From the NCBI RefSeq assembly GCF_000226875.1, contig NZ_JH164926.1, positions 705,273-769,272 of the forward strand: a stretch of 64,000 nt of DNA. Direction: 5' to 3'. Of the stretch, positions 25,313-33,703 are shown piece by piece; the stretch's first letter is position 1; each line of letters starts with the position of its first letter. Made by a program: the position numbers and the translations under genes. This stretch comes from Neisseria shayeganii 871. GTDB lineage: Bacteria > Pseudomonadota > Gammaproteobacteria > Burkholderiales > Neisseriaceae. The notes beneath the pieces were generated by a model. That model was given only the letters and a program-made list of their open reading frames with translations, did no database searches and had not been told where the DNA came from.

Positions 25313-25552
25313 CACATCGAATCACCTTGCCCTCGCTGATGACATTGCTGTTCGCCGCCTACGGACAGAGCAGCGCTGCTACGCCGAGCGCCTAGCCGGC
25401 CGCAGAACAAGCGCGCTTACGCCCGTCTTTCGTGCAAGAGTGTGCCGCACAATTCTCCGCCCGACACCAAGCGCCATACCCAGGAAGTGGAAGCCATGGG
25501 CCGTGACATTTTGGAAAACGGCCTCCAAACCTGCCCGCCGCCGGATGACTGA
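25309..25552 (+). pseudogene. decayed small exported protein
   Basis: An ATG overlapping the trpA stop opens MTHRITLPSLMTLLFAAYGQ and SSAATPSA, which looks like a signal peptide, and then hits TAG at 25393. The same frame continues with AAEQARLRPSFVQECAAQFSARHQ. A shift to the next frame then gives TKRHTQEVEAMGRDILENGL ending QTCPPPDD at 25552. The pieces read like one secreted protein of about 80 residues with two cysteines, broken by one stop and one frameshift. I do not recognise a family. Confidence 0.4.
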
Positions 25553-25862
25553 CAGCAGCGCAGCGGTGGGGCGGCAGCAGGCAGCAAGCTCCCCCGATAC
25601 CGCCATCATGGCCAGCCTCCACCCCCCATCTTTACCGAAGCAATCTGTACGCAAAGATTGAGTAAAGTGCCCAAGCAGACTATCATAACGCTTTTGCGTC
25701 CGCTTTCAGGTAGCCCGTATGGCGTTTCTTGCTGCCTGTGGCTGCCAACATCAGCGACGGCCGAAGCGCTCGGCAACACGCCCAAACCATCACAACAGGC
25801 AGCCCGGCCAGACACTGTGCAACGGCCGTGCCCTACCCATCCGCATCCTTAAGGAGCAAGCC
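25553..25862 (+). other. gap before accD without a recognised gene
   Basis: Only an uptake sequence at about 25706 and the AAGGAGCAAGCC ribosome site of accD are seen. Short open frames exist but show no coding signal I trust. Confidence 0.5.
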
Positions 25863-26726
25863 ATGAGTTGGCTAGATAAAATCCTCCCCCCGAAAATCAA
25901 ACGCGACGACAACGGCAAATCCGGCATTCCCGAAGGCCTGTGGCGTAAATGCCCCGCCTGCGGCGAAGTGCTCTACGCCACCGACCTGCAGCAAAACCAC
26001 CAAGTGTGCCCCAAATGCAGCCACCATACCCCGCTGAGCGCACGCGAACGCCTCAACCTGCTGCTCGACGAACACGGCCGTGAAGAAATCGGCGCCGGCG
26101 TCAAACCCAGCGACATCCTGAAATTTAAAGACAGCAAAAAATACCCCGACCGCCTGAGCGCCGCCCGCAAAGACACCGGCGAAGACGATGCCTTGGTGGT
26201 CATGAAAGGCGAAATCCACGGTCAAGCCGCCGTGGTGGCCGCCTTCGAATTCCGCTTTATCGGCGGCTCGATGGGCTCGGTAGTGGGCGAGCGCTTCGTG
26301 CGAGGCGTGCGCGCAGCGGCAGATAACAACGCCGCCTTCATCTGCGTGGCCGCATCCGGCGGCGCCCGCATGCAAGAAGGCCTCAACTCACTGATGCAGA
26401 TGAGCAAAACCAGCGCCGCCTTACACCTTTTGGCCGACAAGCAGCTGCCCTTTATCTCCGTGCTCACCGATCCCACCATGGGCGGCGTCTCCGCCAGCTT
26501 TGCCTTCCTTGGCGACGTGGTGCTGGCCGAACCCAATGCTCTGATCGGTTTTGCCGGCCCGCGCGTGATCGAGCAGACCGTGCGCGAAACATTACCCGAA
26601 GGCTTCCAGCGCGCCGAGTTTCTGCTGGAAAAAGGCGCCATCGACCAAATCGTAGACCGCCGAGAAATGAAGGCCCGCATCGCCAAACTCATCTGCCTGC
26701 TGCGTAATCAAAACATTGCCGCCTAA
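25863..26726 (+). CDS. accD: acetyl-CoA carboxylase beta subunit
   Basis: The 287-residue protein starts MSWLDKILPPKIKRDDNGKS. It has a four-cysteine zinc ribbon (C30, C33, C49, C52) and the carboxyltransferase core FRFIGGSMGSVVGERFVRG with ASGGARMQEGLNSLMQM. With AccA it moves the carboxyl group from biotin to acetyl-CoA. AAGGAG sets the start at 25863. The trpA-accD neighbourhood is common in proteobacteria. A perfect uptake-sequence palindrome follows the stop. Confidence 0.96.
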   Translation: MSWLDKILPPKIKRDDNGKSGIPEGLWRKCPACGEVLYATDLQQNHQVCPKCSHHTPLSARERLNLLLDEHGREEIGAGVKPSDILKFKDSKKYPDRLSAARKDTGEDDALVVMKGEIHGQAAVVAAFEFRFIGGSMGSVVGERFVRGVRAAADNNAAFICVAASGGARMQEGLNSLMQMSKTSAALHLLADKQLPFISVLTDPTMGGVSASFAFLGDVVLAEPNALIGFAGPRVIEQTVRETLPEGFQRAEFLLEKGAIDQIVDRREMKARIAKLICLLRNQNIAA

Positions 26727-26743
26727 TCGGCGTTACACAAATA

Positions 26744-26775
26744 ACAGGCTACCTGAAAATTTTCAGGTAGCCTGT
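26744..26775. terminator. perfect 32-bp uptake-sequence palindrome between convergent genes
   Basis: ACAGGCTACCTGAAAA is followed immediately by its reverse complement, with A/T at the centre. It lies between accD and the convergent radical SAM gene and could end both transcripts. Confidence 0.7.
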
Positions 26776-26803
26776 CTTGCGCTTCAAACACCGGCCTAAA
26801 AGC

Positions 26804-27691
26804 TTACAATCCCCGCAGCCATTCCGGCCGCAAACCGGCCTGTTCGGGTGCGGCGATGGCGGCGTGTACTTGGGCCAGCAGGGCTTCTTTGTCGCGGTTG
26901 AGCCGGCCTTTGAGCACCAAATAATTGGAAGCGTGGTCGCTGCGGAACACGGTATTGTGCAGTTGTAGTTGCGACAAAAACAGCGCCATTTCTTTCATCA
27001 GCCCCACGGTATCCGGCAGTTCGAAATCGGGGTAGCCGCTGCGCAAGCGCGCTTCGCCCATGGGAAAGGACACCACCAAGGTGGAGAGGTACTCGGGCTG
27101 GGTATCATTCATCAAACGGGCCGAGTTCAGCGCATGCTGCTCGCTCAAACGGGTGCCGCCCAGGCCGTTGAGGATCATCACCGAGCGGGTGATGCCGGCG
27201 GCGCCGAGTTTCAGCAAAGCTTCGCGCGACGAGGCATAAGTCTCGCCCTTGTTCACCAAGCGCAATACTTCGTCGTCGCCCGATTCGCAGCCCACATACA
27301 CCATTTTCAGGCCCGCCGCCGCCAGCGCCGCCAAATCGTCGGCGCTTTTGTTTTGCGTGTTGCGCGGCAGGCAGTAGGCGGAAATGCGCTCGACCTGCGG
27401 CAGATGGCGCTTAACCGCTTCGAGTATCGCCAGCAGGCGGCGCGGCGACAGCGCCATGGCGTCGCCGTCGGCCAGAAACACGCGCCGCACCGACAGCCTG
27501 GCCTCGGCCACGCGCACCAAATCGGCTTCGATTTCGTCTTGGCTGCGCACGCGGAATTTTTTCTGCGGCGCGGTGTACATCTCGCAAAAGGTGCACCGGT
27601 TCCACGAGCAGCCGTTGGTCACCGGCAAAATCAGCGAACGCGCCTCGCTGGGCGGACGGAACACCGGTTCGATATAGTGGATGGGGTACAT
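26804..27691 (-). CDS. radical SAM protein
   Basis: The 295-residue protein starts MYPIHYIEPVFRPPSEARSL. The cluster motif is CSWNRCTFC (C-x4-C-x2-C), a spacing I associate with a COG1032-like subgroup rather than the usual C-x3-C-x2-C. FLADGDAMALSPRRLLAILE and VYVGCESGDDEVLRLVNKGET are typical of the barrel core. The substrate is unknown. An ATG 17 codons upstream is possible, but 27691 fits the family opening. It is convergent with accD, and an uptake-sequence hairpin separates it from leuD. Confidence 0.82.
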   Translation of the reverse strand: MYPIHYIEPVFRPPSEARSLILPVTNGCSWNRCTFCEMYTAPQKKFRVRSQDEIEADLVRVAEARLSVRRVFLADGDAMALSPRRLLAILEAVKRHLPQVERISAYCLPRNTQNKSADDLAALAAAGLKMVYVGCESGDDEVLRLVNKGETYASSREALLKLGAAGITRSVMILNGLGGTRLSEQHALNSARLMNDTQPEYLSTLVVSFPMGEARLRSGYPDFELPDTVGLMKEMALFLSQLQLHNTVFRSDHASNYLVLKGRLNRDKEALLAQVHAAIAAPEQAGLRPEWLRGL

Positions 27692-27740
27692 AGACAAATT
27701 ATTGTTTTGAATAATGGAAAATCGGCATGGATTGCCGGCC

Positions 27741-27775
27741 AAAGGCTACCTGAAACCAAGTTTCAGGTAGCCTTT
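27741..27775. terminator. uptake-sequence hairpin downstream of leuD
   Basis: AAAGGCTACCTGAAA and TTTCAGGTAGCCTTT form a perfect 15-bp stem with a 5-base loop. Confidence 0.65.
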
Positions 27776-27798
27776 GTGATGCAGGGCCGGTGCGGCTG

Positions 27799-28440
27799 TC
27801 AGGCCTGAAACAGCCAAGGCTGGCTTTGGCGGCGGTTTGCCTCGAAGGCCCGGATCTCGTCTGCATGCTGCAGGGTGAGGCCGATTTCGTCCAAGCCGTT
27901 GAGCAGGCAGTGTTTGCGGTGCTCGGTGATGTCGAAGGGGAAGGATTCGCCGCTAGGCGTGGTCACGGTTTGCTGCGCCAAATCCACTTGTAGGCGGTAG
28001 CCTTCTTGGGCTTCGGTTTCACGGAAGAGCTGTTCGACGGTTTCTTCGCTCAAAACAATGGGCAGCAGGCCGTTTTTATAGCAGTTGTTGAAGAAAATAT
28101 CGGCGAAAGAAGGCGCAATCACGGCGCGGAAACCGTAATCGTCCAAGGCCCACGGCGCGTGTTCGCGCGAGGAGCCGCAGCCGAAATTTTTGCGGGTGAG
28201 CAGGATTTGCGCACCTTGGTAGCGCGGCTGGTTAAGCGAAAAATCGGGATTCAGCGGGCGTTTGCTATTGTCCATGCCCGGCTCGCCGTGATCTAGATAG
28301 CGCCATTCGTCAAAAGCGTTCGGGCCGAAGCCGGCGCGTTTGATCGATTTCAGAAACTGCTTGGGAATGATGGCGTCGGTGTCCACATTGGCGCGGTCGA
28401 GCGGCGCCACCAGGCCGTTGAGAGTAGTGAAAGCTTTCAT
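27799..28440 (-). CDS. leuD: 3-isopropylmalate dehydratase small subunit
   Basis: The 213-residue protein starts MKAFTTLNGLVAPLDRANVDTDAIIPKQFL. It contains LTRKNFGCGSSREHAPWAL, the swivelling-domain signature of LeuD. With LeuC it isomerises isopropylmalate in leucine synthesis. It lies downstream of leuC on the minus strand, separated by a small entericidin-like gene. leuA and leuB are not in the window. Confidence 0.96.
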   Translation of the reverse strand: MKAFTTLNGLVAPLDRANVDTDAIIPKQFLKSIKRAGFGPNAFDEWRYLDHGEPGMDNSKRPLNPDFSLNQPRYQGAQILLTRKNFGCGSSREHAPWALDDYGFRAVIAPSFADIFFNNCYKNGLLPIVLSEETVEQLFRETEAQEGYRLQVDLAQQTVTTPSGESFPFDITEHRKHCLLNGLDEIGLTLQHADEIRAFEANRRQSQPWLFQA

Positions 28441-28558
28441 AGTGGTTGTATGGTTGCGGGAAAAATGGAAAAAAGGCTGCCTGAAATAAGACAGCCGCTG
28501 AATCGAGGAAGCCGTTCGGGGCGCTCCGCGCACCAGACCGAACGGCCTCATACAAAGT

Positions 28559-28747
28559 TTATTGGCTGACTTCCTGCAGTTTGTCGCCGGTATTGCTCAG
28601 GCCTTGGCCCACGGCACGGCCGCCGGCTTTAACCGCATCGCCGGTTTTCTCCACATTGCGCGAAGTGTCTTCTTTCACGCCGTGCCAAGTGCTGGAACAG
28701 GCGGCCAAAGCGAAAGCGGCGGCAACAAACATCAGATATTTTTTCAT
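28559..28747 (-). CDS. entericidin EcnA/B-like small lipoprotein
   Basis: The 62-residue protein starts MKKYLMFVAAAFALAACSST, a lipoprotein signal with lipobox LAAC. It continues TWHGVKEDTSRNVEKTGDAV and an alanine- and glycine-rich helical part, the usual entericidin plan. GGAGTCAAG precedes the ATG. In enterobacteria entericidins are toxin/antidote lipoproteins; in this family the role is unclear. Its place between leuC and leuD is unusual for the function. Confidence 0.75.
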   Translation of the reverse strand: MKKYLMFVAAAFALAACSSTWHGVKEDTSRNVEKTGDAVKAGGRAVGQGLSNTGDKLQEVSQ

Positions 28748-28915
28748 CTTGACTCCTTTCGGTCGTATCAACTTAAACAACACATGACAACCATCATGCG
28801 CCGCCCATTATCGTTGAAAACGGCAGGGAGTCGGACCCATTTAGCGGAACTTTACGGTCTGCCCGCCACATCGGGCTAACTGAAAACCGCTCCGGTCATT
28901 CCGACCGGCGGCCAA

Positions 28916-30325
28916 TCACATCAAGGTGCGCACGTCGGTAAAGTGGCCGGCCACGGCGGCGGCGGCGGCCATGGCCGGGCTCACCAAATGGGTGCGGCCG
29001 CCATTGCCTTGCCGGCCCTCGAAGTTGCGGTTGGACGTGGAGGCACAGCGCTCCTGCGGGGCGAGGCGGTCGGCGTTCATGGCCAAGCACATGGAGCAGC
29101 CCGGCTCGCGCCATTCGAAACCGGCTTCGGTAAAGATTTTGTCCAGGCCTTCTTGTTCCGCTTGCGCTTTCACCAGACCGGAGCCGGGCACCACCAGCAC
29201 GCGGTTGACATTGGCGGCTTTTTTGCGGCCTTTCGCCACGGCGGCGGCTTCGCGCAAATCTTCGATGCGGCTGTTGGTGCAGGAGCCGATAAACACCACG
29301 TCCACGGCAATGTCCTGCACCGGCGTGTCGGCGCTCAAGCCCATGTATTTCAGGGCGCGCTCCATGCCTTCGCGTTTCACCGGATCGCTTTCCAAGGCCG
29401 GATTCGGCACCTTGCCGTTGACGTCCAGCACCATCTCCGGCGATGTGCCCCAGGTCACCTGCGGTTCGATGTCTTCGCCTTTGAGGCGCACCACTTTATC
29501 GAATTCGGCGCCGGGATCGGACACCAAGGTACGCCAGTAGGCCACGGCGGCCTCCCATTGTTCGCCTTTGGGGGCGAAGGGTTTGTCTTTCACATAATCA
29601 ATGGTTTTGTCGTCCACCGCCACCATGCCGGAGCGGGCACCGGCTTCGATGGCCATATTGCACAGCGTCATGCGCCCTTCCATCGACAGGCTCCGAATGG
29701 CCTCGCCGCCAAACTCGATGGCGTAGCCGGTGCCGCCGGCAGTGCCGATTTGGCCGATGATGTATAACGCCACGTCTTTGGCGGTGATGCCGGGCTTGAG
29801 GCTACCTGAAACCTCGATCAGCATGGATTGGGACTTTTTGGCGGTGATACACTGGGTGGCCATCACATGTTCCACTTCGGAAGTACCGATGCCGTGCGCC
29901 AAGGCGCCGAACGCGCCGTGGGTGGAGGTGTGCGAGTCGCCGCACACCACGGTCATGCCCGGCAGGGTGGCACCTTGCTCCGGCCCCATCACATGCACAA
30001 TGCCTTGCCCCTTGTCTTTAAACGGGAAGTACGCTAGGGCGCCGAATTCTTTGATGTTGGCGTCTAAGGTGTCCACCTGCAGCTTGGAAATCGGGTCTTT
30101 GATGCCTTCGTCCCAATGGTCGGTGGGGGTGTTGTGGTCGGCGGTGGACACCACGCTGTCCACCCGCCACAGCTTGCGCCCGGCCATTTTCAGGCCCTCA
30201 AAGGCCTGCGGGCTGGTGACTTCGTGCACCAGATGGCGGTCGATATACAGCAATACGGTGCCGTCTTCTTCTTCGCGGACCACATGGCTGTTCCAGAGTT
30301 TGTCGTAAAGGGTTTGTGCGCTCAT
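28916..30325 (-). CDS. leuC: 3-isopropylmalate dehydratase large subunit
   Basis: The 469-residue protein starts MSAQTLYDKLWNSHVVREEE. The iron-sulfur ligands lie in IGSCTNSRIEDLREAA and in GCSMCLAMNADRL. VCGDSHTSTHGAFGALAHGIGTSEVEHVMATQ is a strong LeuC block. EVSGSLKP is translated from an uptake sequence. A well-formed promoter with inverted TAGACA sites lies upstream. Confidence 0.96.
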   Translation of the reverse strand: MSAQTLYDKLWNSHVVREEEDGTVLLYIDRHLVHEVTSPQAFEGLKMAGRKLWRVDSVVSTADHNTPTDHWDEGIKDPISKLQVDTLDANIKEFGALAYFPFKDKGQGIVHVMGPEQGATLPGMTVVCGDSHTSTHGAFGALAHGIGTSEVEHVMATQCITAKKSQSMLIEVSGSLKPGITAKDVALYIIGQIGTAGGTGYAIEFGGEAIRSLSMEGRMTLCNMAIEAGARSGMVAVDDKTIDYVKDKPFAPKGEQWEAAVAYWRTLVSDPGAEFDKVVRLKGEDIEPQVTWGTSPEMVLDVNGKVPNPALESDPVKREGMERALKYMGLSADTPVQDIAVDVVFIGSCTNSRIEDLREAAAVAKGRKKAANVNRVLVVPGSGLVKAQAEQEGLDKIFTEAGFEWREPGCSMCLAMNADRLAPQERCASTSNRNFEGRQGNGGRTHLVSPAMAAAAAVAGHFTDVRTLM

Positions 30326-30375
30326 GGTTGTGTTTCTTCTAAACAATCGTCGTGTGAAACGGGAAAACGGCGGCT

Positions 30376-30404
30376 ATTATGCTTGCGCTTTAGACAAAGG
30401 GCAA
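30376..30404 (-). promoter_or_regulatory. leuC promoter (TTGCCC - 17 bp - CATAAT)
   Basis: Read on the minus strand, TTGCCC (30404-30399) and CATAAT (30381-30376) are separated by exactly 17 bases, about 50 bp before the leuC ATG. One TTTGTCTAAA half-site fills the spacer. Confidence 0.65.
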
Positions 30405-30419
30405 GCTGTTTTGTCTAAA
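30389..30419. promoter_or_regulatory. inverted repeat overlapping the leuC promoter (operator candidate)
   Basis: TTTAGACAAA (30389-30398) and TTTGTCTAAA (30410-30419) are perfect 10-bp arms with an 11-base spacer. One arm lies between the -35 and -10 elements, the other just upstream of -35, an arrangement fit for repression or activation by a dimeric regulator. Confidence 0.6.
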
Positions 30420-30463
30420 AATCGCTAAGCAGCTCGCCCCATATCAGAAAAAGAGTAAATTTA

Positions 30464-30478
30464 TAGACAATATGTCTA
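30464..30478. promoter_or_regulatory. second TAGACA palindrome upstream of leuC
   Basis: TAGACA-ATA-TGTCTA repeats the half-site of the promoter-proximal operator in a compact form 45 bp further upstream. Confidence 0.5.
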
Positions 30479-30538
30479 ATTTACAAAATGGTTAGGCTAC
30501 CTGAAAGATAGACGGCTACACCCATTAAACCGCACCGT

Positions 30539-31561
30539 TCAACGGCGCCGTTTGTCGCCCGGCAAACGCATATCGGCCCAACGCATCACGCCGGCCACTT
30601 CCGCCGGATTGAGCTCGTAAAACTGGCCGCGCTTCAGGCGGTTGGGCAGGCCGATCGGGCCGAAACCCACGCGCACCAAGCGGCTCACGGTAAGACCCTG
30701 GCTCTCGAAGATGCGGCGCACTTCGCGGTTGCGGCCCTCTTTGATGACCACGTTGTACCACTTGTTCGCACCTTCGCCGCCCTGCTCCTGAATGCGCTCA
30801 AGCACCGCCAAACCGTCGTCCAACATCACGCCCTCGCCGGTCAGCATGCGCATCTGCTCCACGCTCAATTCGCCGAGCACGCGCACCGCATATTCGCGCT
30901 CCACCTCGAAGCTGGGGTGGGCGAAGCGGTTTACCAACTCGCCGGAAGTGGTGAGAATCAAGAGGCCGCTGGTATTGATGTCCAAACGGCCGATGGCCAC
31001 CCAGCGGCTGCTCGCGGCCTGTGGCAGACGGTCGAACACGCTCACGCGCCCCTGCGGGTCGTCGCGCGACACAATCTCGCCTTCCTGCTTGTAATAGAGA
31101 ATGATGCGCGGCAGGCGGTCGGGCCATTTCAGTTTGATCACATTGCCTTTCACCACCACTTGGTCTTCGGGCGATACTTTGTCGCCCAATTGGGCGGTTT
31201 TGCCGTTTACCGTCACCAAACCCTGCTCGATCCAAGCCTCCATCTCGCGGCGCGAGCCGACGCCGGAAGCCGCCAGCGCTTTTTGCAGACGCACCGGCTC
31301 GATGCTGTCCAAATTGCTGCGCTGCTCTTTCAAATCGCGGGCGCGCTCCATGATTTTTTGGTTCGGATTGCGCACCACCAGCTTTTTCGCCTTGGCCACC
31401 CGGGTTTTCGGCGCCGGCGCGGCTTCTTGCTGTGCGGCTTGGCGCGCAGGTTTGCCTTTCGGGCTACCTGAAAGGTTTTTCTTGGCCGCCGGCCGGCCGG
31501 CCGGCTTGCTGCGGCCGCCGTCGCGCCATTCGCGCTTGCTGGTGGGGGACGTTTTTTTCAT
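30539..31561 (-). CDS. rluB: 23S rRNA pseudouridine synthase RluB
   Basis: The 340-residue protein begins with a basic Ala/Lys-rich arm (1-85), then an S4 RNA-binding domain (about 90-145, RLQKALAASGVGSRREMEAWI). The RsuA-type catalytic domain follows, with D194 in GRLDINTSGLL. NREVRRIFESQGLTVSRLVRVGFGPI is typical of RluB, which makes the pseudouridine at position 2605 of 23S rRNA. LSGSPKG in the arm is written by an uptake sequence. It follows scpB, but a strong terminator lies between them. Confidence 0.9.
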   Translation of the reverse strand: MKKTSPTSKREWRDGGRSKPAGRPAAKKNLSGSPKGKPARQAAQQEAAPAPKTRVAKAKKLVVRNPNQKIMERARDLKEQRSNLDSIEPVRLQKALAASGVGSRREMEAWIEQGLVTVNGKTAQLGDKVSPEDQVVVKGNVIKLKWPDRLPRIILYYKQEGEIVSRDDPQGRVSVFDRLPQAASSRWVAIGRLDINTSGLLILTTSGELVNRFAHPSFEVEREYAVRVLGELSVEQMRMLTGEGVMLDDGLAVLERIQEQGGEGANKWYNVVIKEGRNREVRRIFESQGLTVSRLVRVGFGPIGLPNRLKRGQFYELNPAEVAGVMRWADMRLPGDKRRR

Positions 31562-31622
31562 GGTGGAACTCCTAACTCGTGATCAACGGTTCTTCTGCGG
31601 CTTTATGCGGCAGGATAAAAAG

Positions 31623-31664
31623 CGGCTGCGGGCGGGTTTTTGATGCAACGCCCGCCCGCAGCCG
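31623..31664 (-). terminator. Rho-independent terminator after scpB
   Basis: A perfect 14-bp GC stem (CGGCTGCGGGCGGG and its complement) has a 14-base loop. On the minus strand it is followed by CTTTTTAT, so it ends the scpB transcript before rluB. Confidence 0.8.
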
Positions 31665-31696
31665 ACATCAAACTGATTTTTCGGCCCAAACGGTTT

Positions 31697-32308
31697 TCAG
31701 GTAGCCTCTGGGCCGGCATCGGATACGCTCTCTTCCGTCTCTTTTTCTGCTTCTCCCGCAGGCAGTTCGGCCAGTTCAGGCAACACCAATTCGCCCAATT
31801 CGGTTAAGGGCGGCAGCTCGTTGAGGCTTTCCAAACGCAAATCGCTGAGAAACACCGCAGTGGTGGCCCACAAAGCCGGCCGGCCGATGGAATCGCGGTG
31901 GCCGATGACTTCGATCCAACCGCGCTCTTGCAGGGTCTGCATCACGTTTTGCGACACCGCCACCCCGCGGATGGCTTCGATGTCGCCGCGGGTAACCGGC
32001 TGCTGATAAGCAATAATGGCCAAGGTTTCCATTACCGCCCGCGAATAGCGCGGCGTGCGCTGCTCCTGCAGACTGCCCAAACGCTCAAATGCGGCAGGGG
32101 CTACCTGAAAACGCCAACCTTCATGGGTATGCACCAATTCTAAGGCGCGGCTTTGCCAGCGGGTTTTCAACACGGCCAATACGTCGATCAATTTGTCAGC
32201 CGACAGCGGCGGCTCGCACAATTCGCGCATAGCTTTTTCGCCGAGCGGCTCGGCCTGAGTCAGCAGCGCGGCTTCGATCAGGGCGTCGGGCGGGAGTTTG
32301 TCTGTCAT
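31697..32308 (-). CDS. scpB: chromosome segregation protein ScpB
   Basis: The 203-residue protein consists of two winged-helix parts. RYSRAVMETLAIIAYQQPVTRGDIEAIRGV and VIGHRDSIGRPALWATTAVFL are the strongest ScpB blocks. It forms the SMC-ScpA-ScpB condensin; scpA is not in the window. FQVAPAAFE is encoded across an uptake sequence. An acidic tail ends PEAT-stop, where the last codons and the stop are again an uptake sequence. Confidence 0.92.
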   Translation of the reverse strand: MTDKLPPDALIEAALLTQAEPLGEKAMRELCEPPLSADKLIDVLAVLKTRWQSRALELVHTHEGWRFQVAPAAFERLGSLQEQRTPRYSRAVMETLAIIAYQQPVTRGDIEAIRGVAVSQNVMQTLQERGWIEVIGHRDSIGRPALWATTAVFLSDLRLESLNELPPLTELGELVLPELAELPAGEAEKETEESVSDAGPEAT

Positions 32309-32430
32309 CGTGCGGCGGGGAAGATTTTAAAGGGACGAAAAGGGCGGAATTATAAAGCTTTTTGCCTTGAAGCGTGTCATCAGCAAGCTTGCCTCGCCCG
32401 ATTTTGCCGATTCTTGCGCATGGCACCCGC

Positions 32431-32775
32431 TCAGGCGCCGATGTTTTTCAGCCATTGCGGCGGGCCACAGCCGTCTAACAGCACCGCGTCCAAGCGGCAA
32501 TCGGCATGCGGCGCGTGCTGTTGCAGCCAGGCTTCTGCGCTGCGCGACAGTTTGGCCAGCTTGGCCGGCGTGATGCTGGCCGCTGCCCCGCCAAAGGCTT
32601 GGCCGCTGCGCTGCCGCACTTCGACAAACAGCACCGTCTGCCCTTCCTGCGCGATGATGTCGATCTCGCCGTAGCGGCAATGCCAGTTGCGCGCCAGAAT
32701 GCGGCAGCCGCAGCGTTTCAGGTAGCCGCAAGCCGCTTCTTCCGCTGCTTGCGCACGGGGATGGTTGAGCCGCAT
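32431..32775 (-). CDS. yraN: YraN family (UPF0102) nuclease-like protein
   Basis: The 114-residue protein starts MRLNHPRAQAAEEAACGYLK. NWHCRYGEIDIIAQEGQTVLFVEVRQRSG carries the D-ExK-like arrangement (GEIDII, FVEV) of restriction-type nuclease folds; the lysine seen in many YraN proteins (VEVK) is Arg here. GYLK is from an uptake sequence. Function is unknown. It is divergent from rsmI with a 52-bp gap, the usual arrangement. Confidence 0.85.
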   Translation of the reverse strand: MRLNHPRAQAAEEAACGYLKRCGCRILARNWHCRYGEIDIIAQEGQTVLFVEVRQRSGQAFGGAAASITPAKLAKLSRSAEAWLQQHAPHADCRLDAVLLDGCGPPQWLKNIGA

Positions 32776-32827
32776 CAGCCCTCCTTTCGTGATATAGTCC
32801 GCACCGTTTTCACCATTCTGCAAAACC

Positions 32828-33703
32828 ATGTGGCAAAAAATTCTGGATAAGGCGGCCGGCCAAATCGCGCCCGGCACCCTGTATGTGACCGCCACCCCCA
32901 TCGGCAATCTGGCCGACATCAGCCTGCGCGCACTGGCGGTGTTGCGGCGGGCAGACCTCATCTGTGCAGAAGACACGCGCGTCAGCCAACAGCTCTTGGG
33001 CGCCTACGGCATTCAGGCCAAGCTGCTGAGCGTGCGCGAACACAACGAGCGGCAGATGACGGAACGGGTGATCGCCGCGCTGGCTGAAGGGCTGGTGGTG
33101 GCGCAGATTTCCGATGCCGGCACGCCGGCGGTGTGCGATCCGGGCGCAAAGCTGGTGCAGGGGGTACGCGCAGCAGGTTTTCCCGCCGTGCCGGTGGCCG
33201 GTGCCAGCGCAGTGATGGCCGCCCTCAGCGTGGCCGGCGTGACCCGGCCGGATTTCTATTTTGCCGGTTTTCTGCCGCCCAAAAGCAGCGAGCGCCAGCG
33301 GCGCTTGGCCGAATGGCGGGAAGTACCCTATGCCGTGGTCATGTTTGAAACGCCGCACCGCATCGAAGCCACTTTGGCCGAGATGGCCGCCGCTTTTCCG
33401 GAGCGCCAACTGGTGCTCGGCCGCGAAATCAGCAAAACTTTCGAAACCTTCCTCAGCGGCAGCGTGGCCGATGTGCAGGCGCAAGTAGCCGCCGATGCCA
33501 ACCAAAGCCGCGGCGAAATGGTGTTGGTGCTACACCCGCCGCTTGAGCGCACCGAACAGGCGCTCACGCCGCAGGCCAAGCACGTCATGCAGCTGCTGGC
33601 CGCCGAACTGCCACCCAAAAAGGCCGCCGCCCTGGCCGCCGAAATCAGCGGCACGCACAAAAGAGATTTGTACGATTGGTTATTGCAACAAAAAGCGGAT
33701 TAA
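32828..33703 (+). CDS. rsmI: 16S rRNA 2'-O-ribose C1402 methyltransferase RsmI
   Basis: The 291-residue protein contains GTLYVTATPIGNLADISLRAL (SAM site), CAEDTRVSQQLL, ISDAGTPAVCDPG and FYFAGFLPPKSSERQRRL. All are hallmark blocks of RsmI in the SUMT/tetrapyrrole methyltransferase fold. It methylates C1402 of 16S rRNA. Length is normal. It is divergent from yraN. Confidence 0.95.
   Translation: MWQKILDKAAGQIAPGTLYVTATPIGNLADISLRALAVLRRADLICAEDTRVSQQLLGAYGIQAKLLSVREHNERQMTERVIAALAEGLVVAQISDAGTPAVCDPGAKLVQGVRAAGFPAVPVAGASAVMAALSVAGVTRPDFYFAGFLPPKSSERQRRLAEWREVPYAVVMFETPHRIEATLAEMAAAFPERQLVLGREISKTFETFLSGSVADVQAQVAADANQSRGEMVLVLHPPLERTEQALTPQAKHVMQLLAAELPPKKAAALAAEISGTHKRDLYDWLLQQKAD

Noticed and set aside
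25658..25852. Small protein frame before accD
   Set aside because: It has no ribosome site, no coding bias and no recognisable features, and it overlaps the accD leader.
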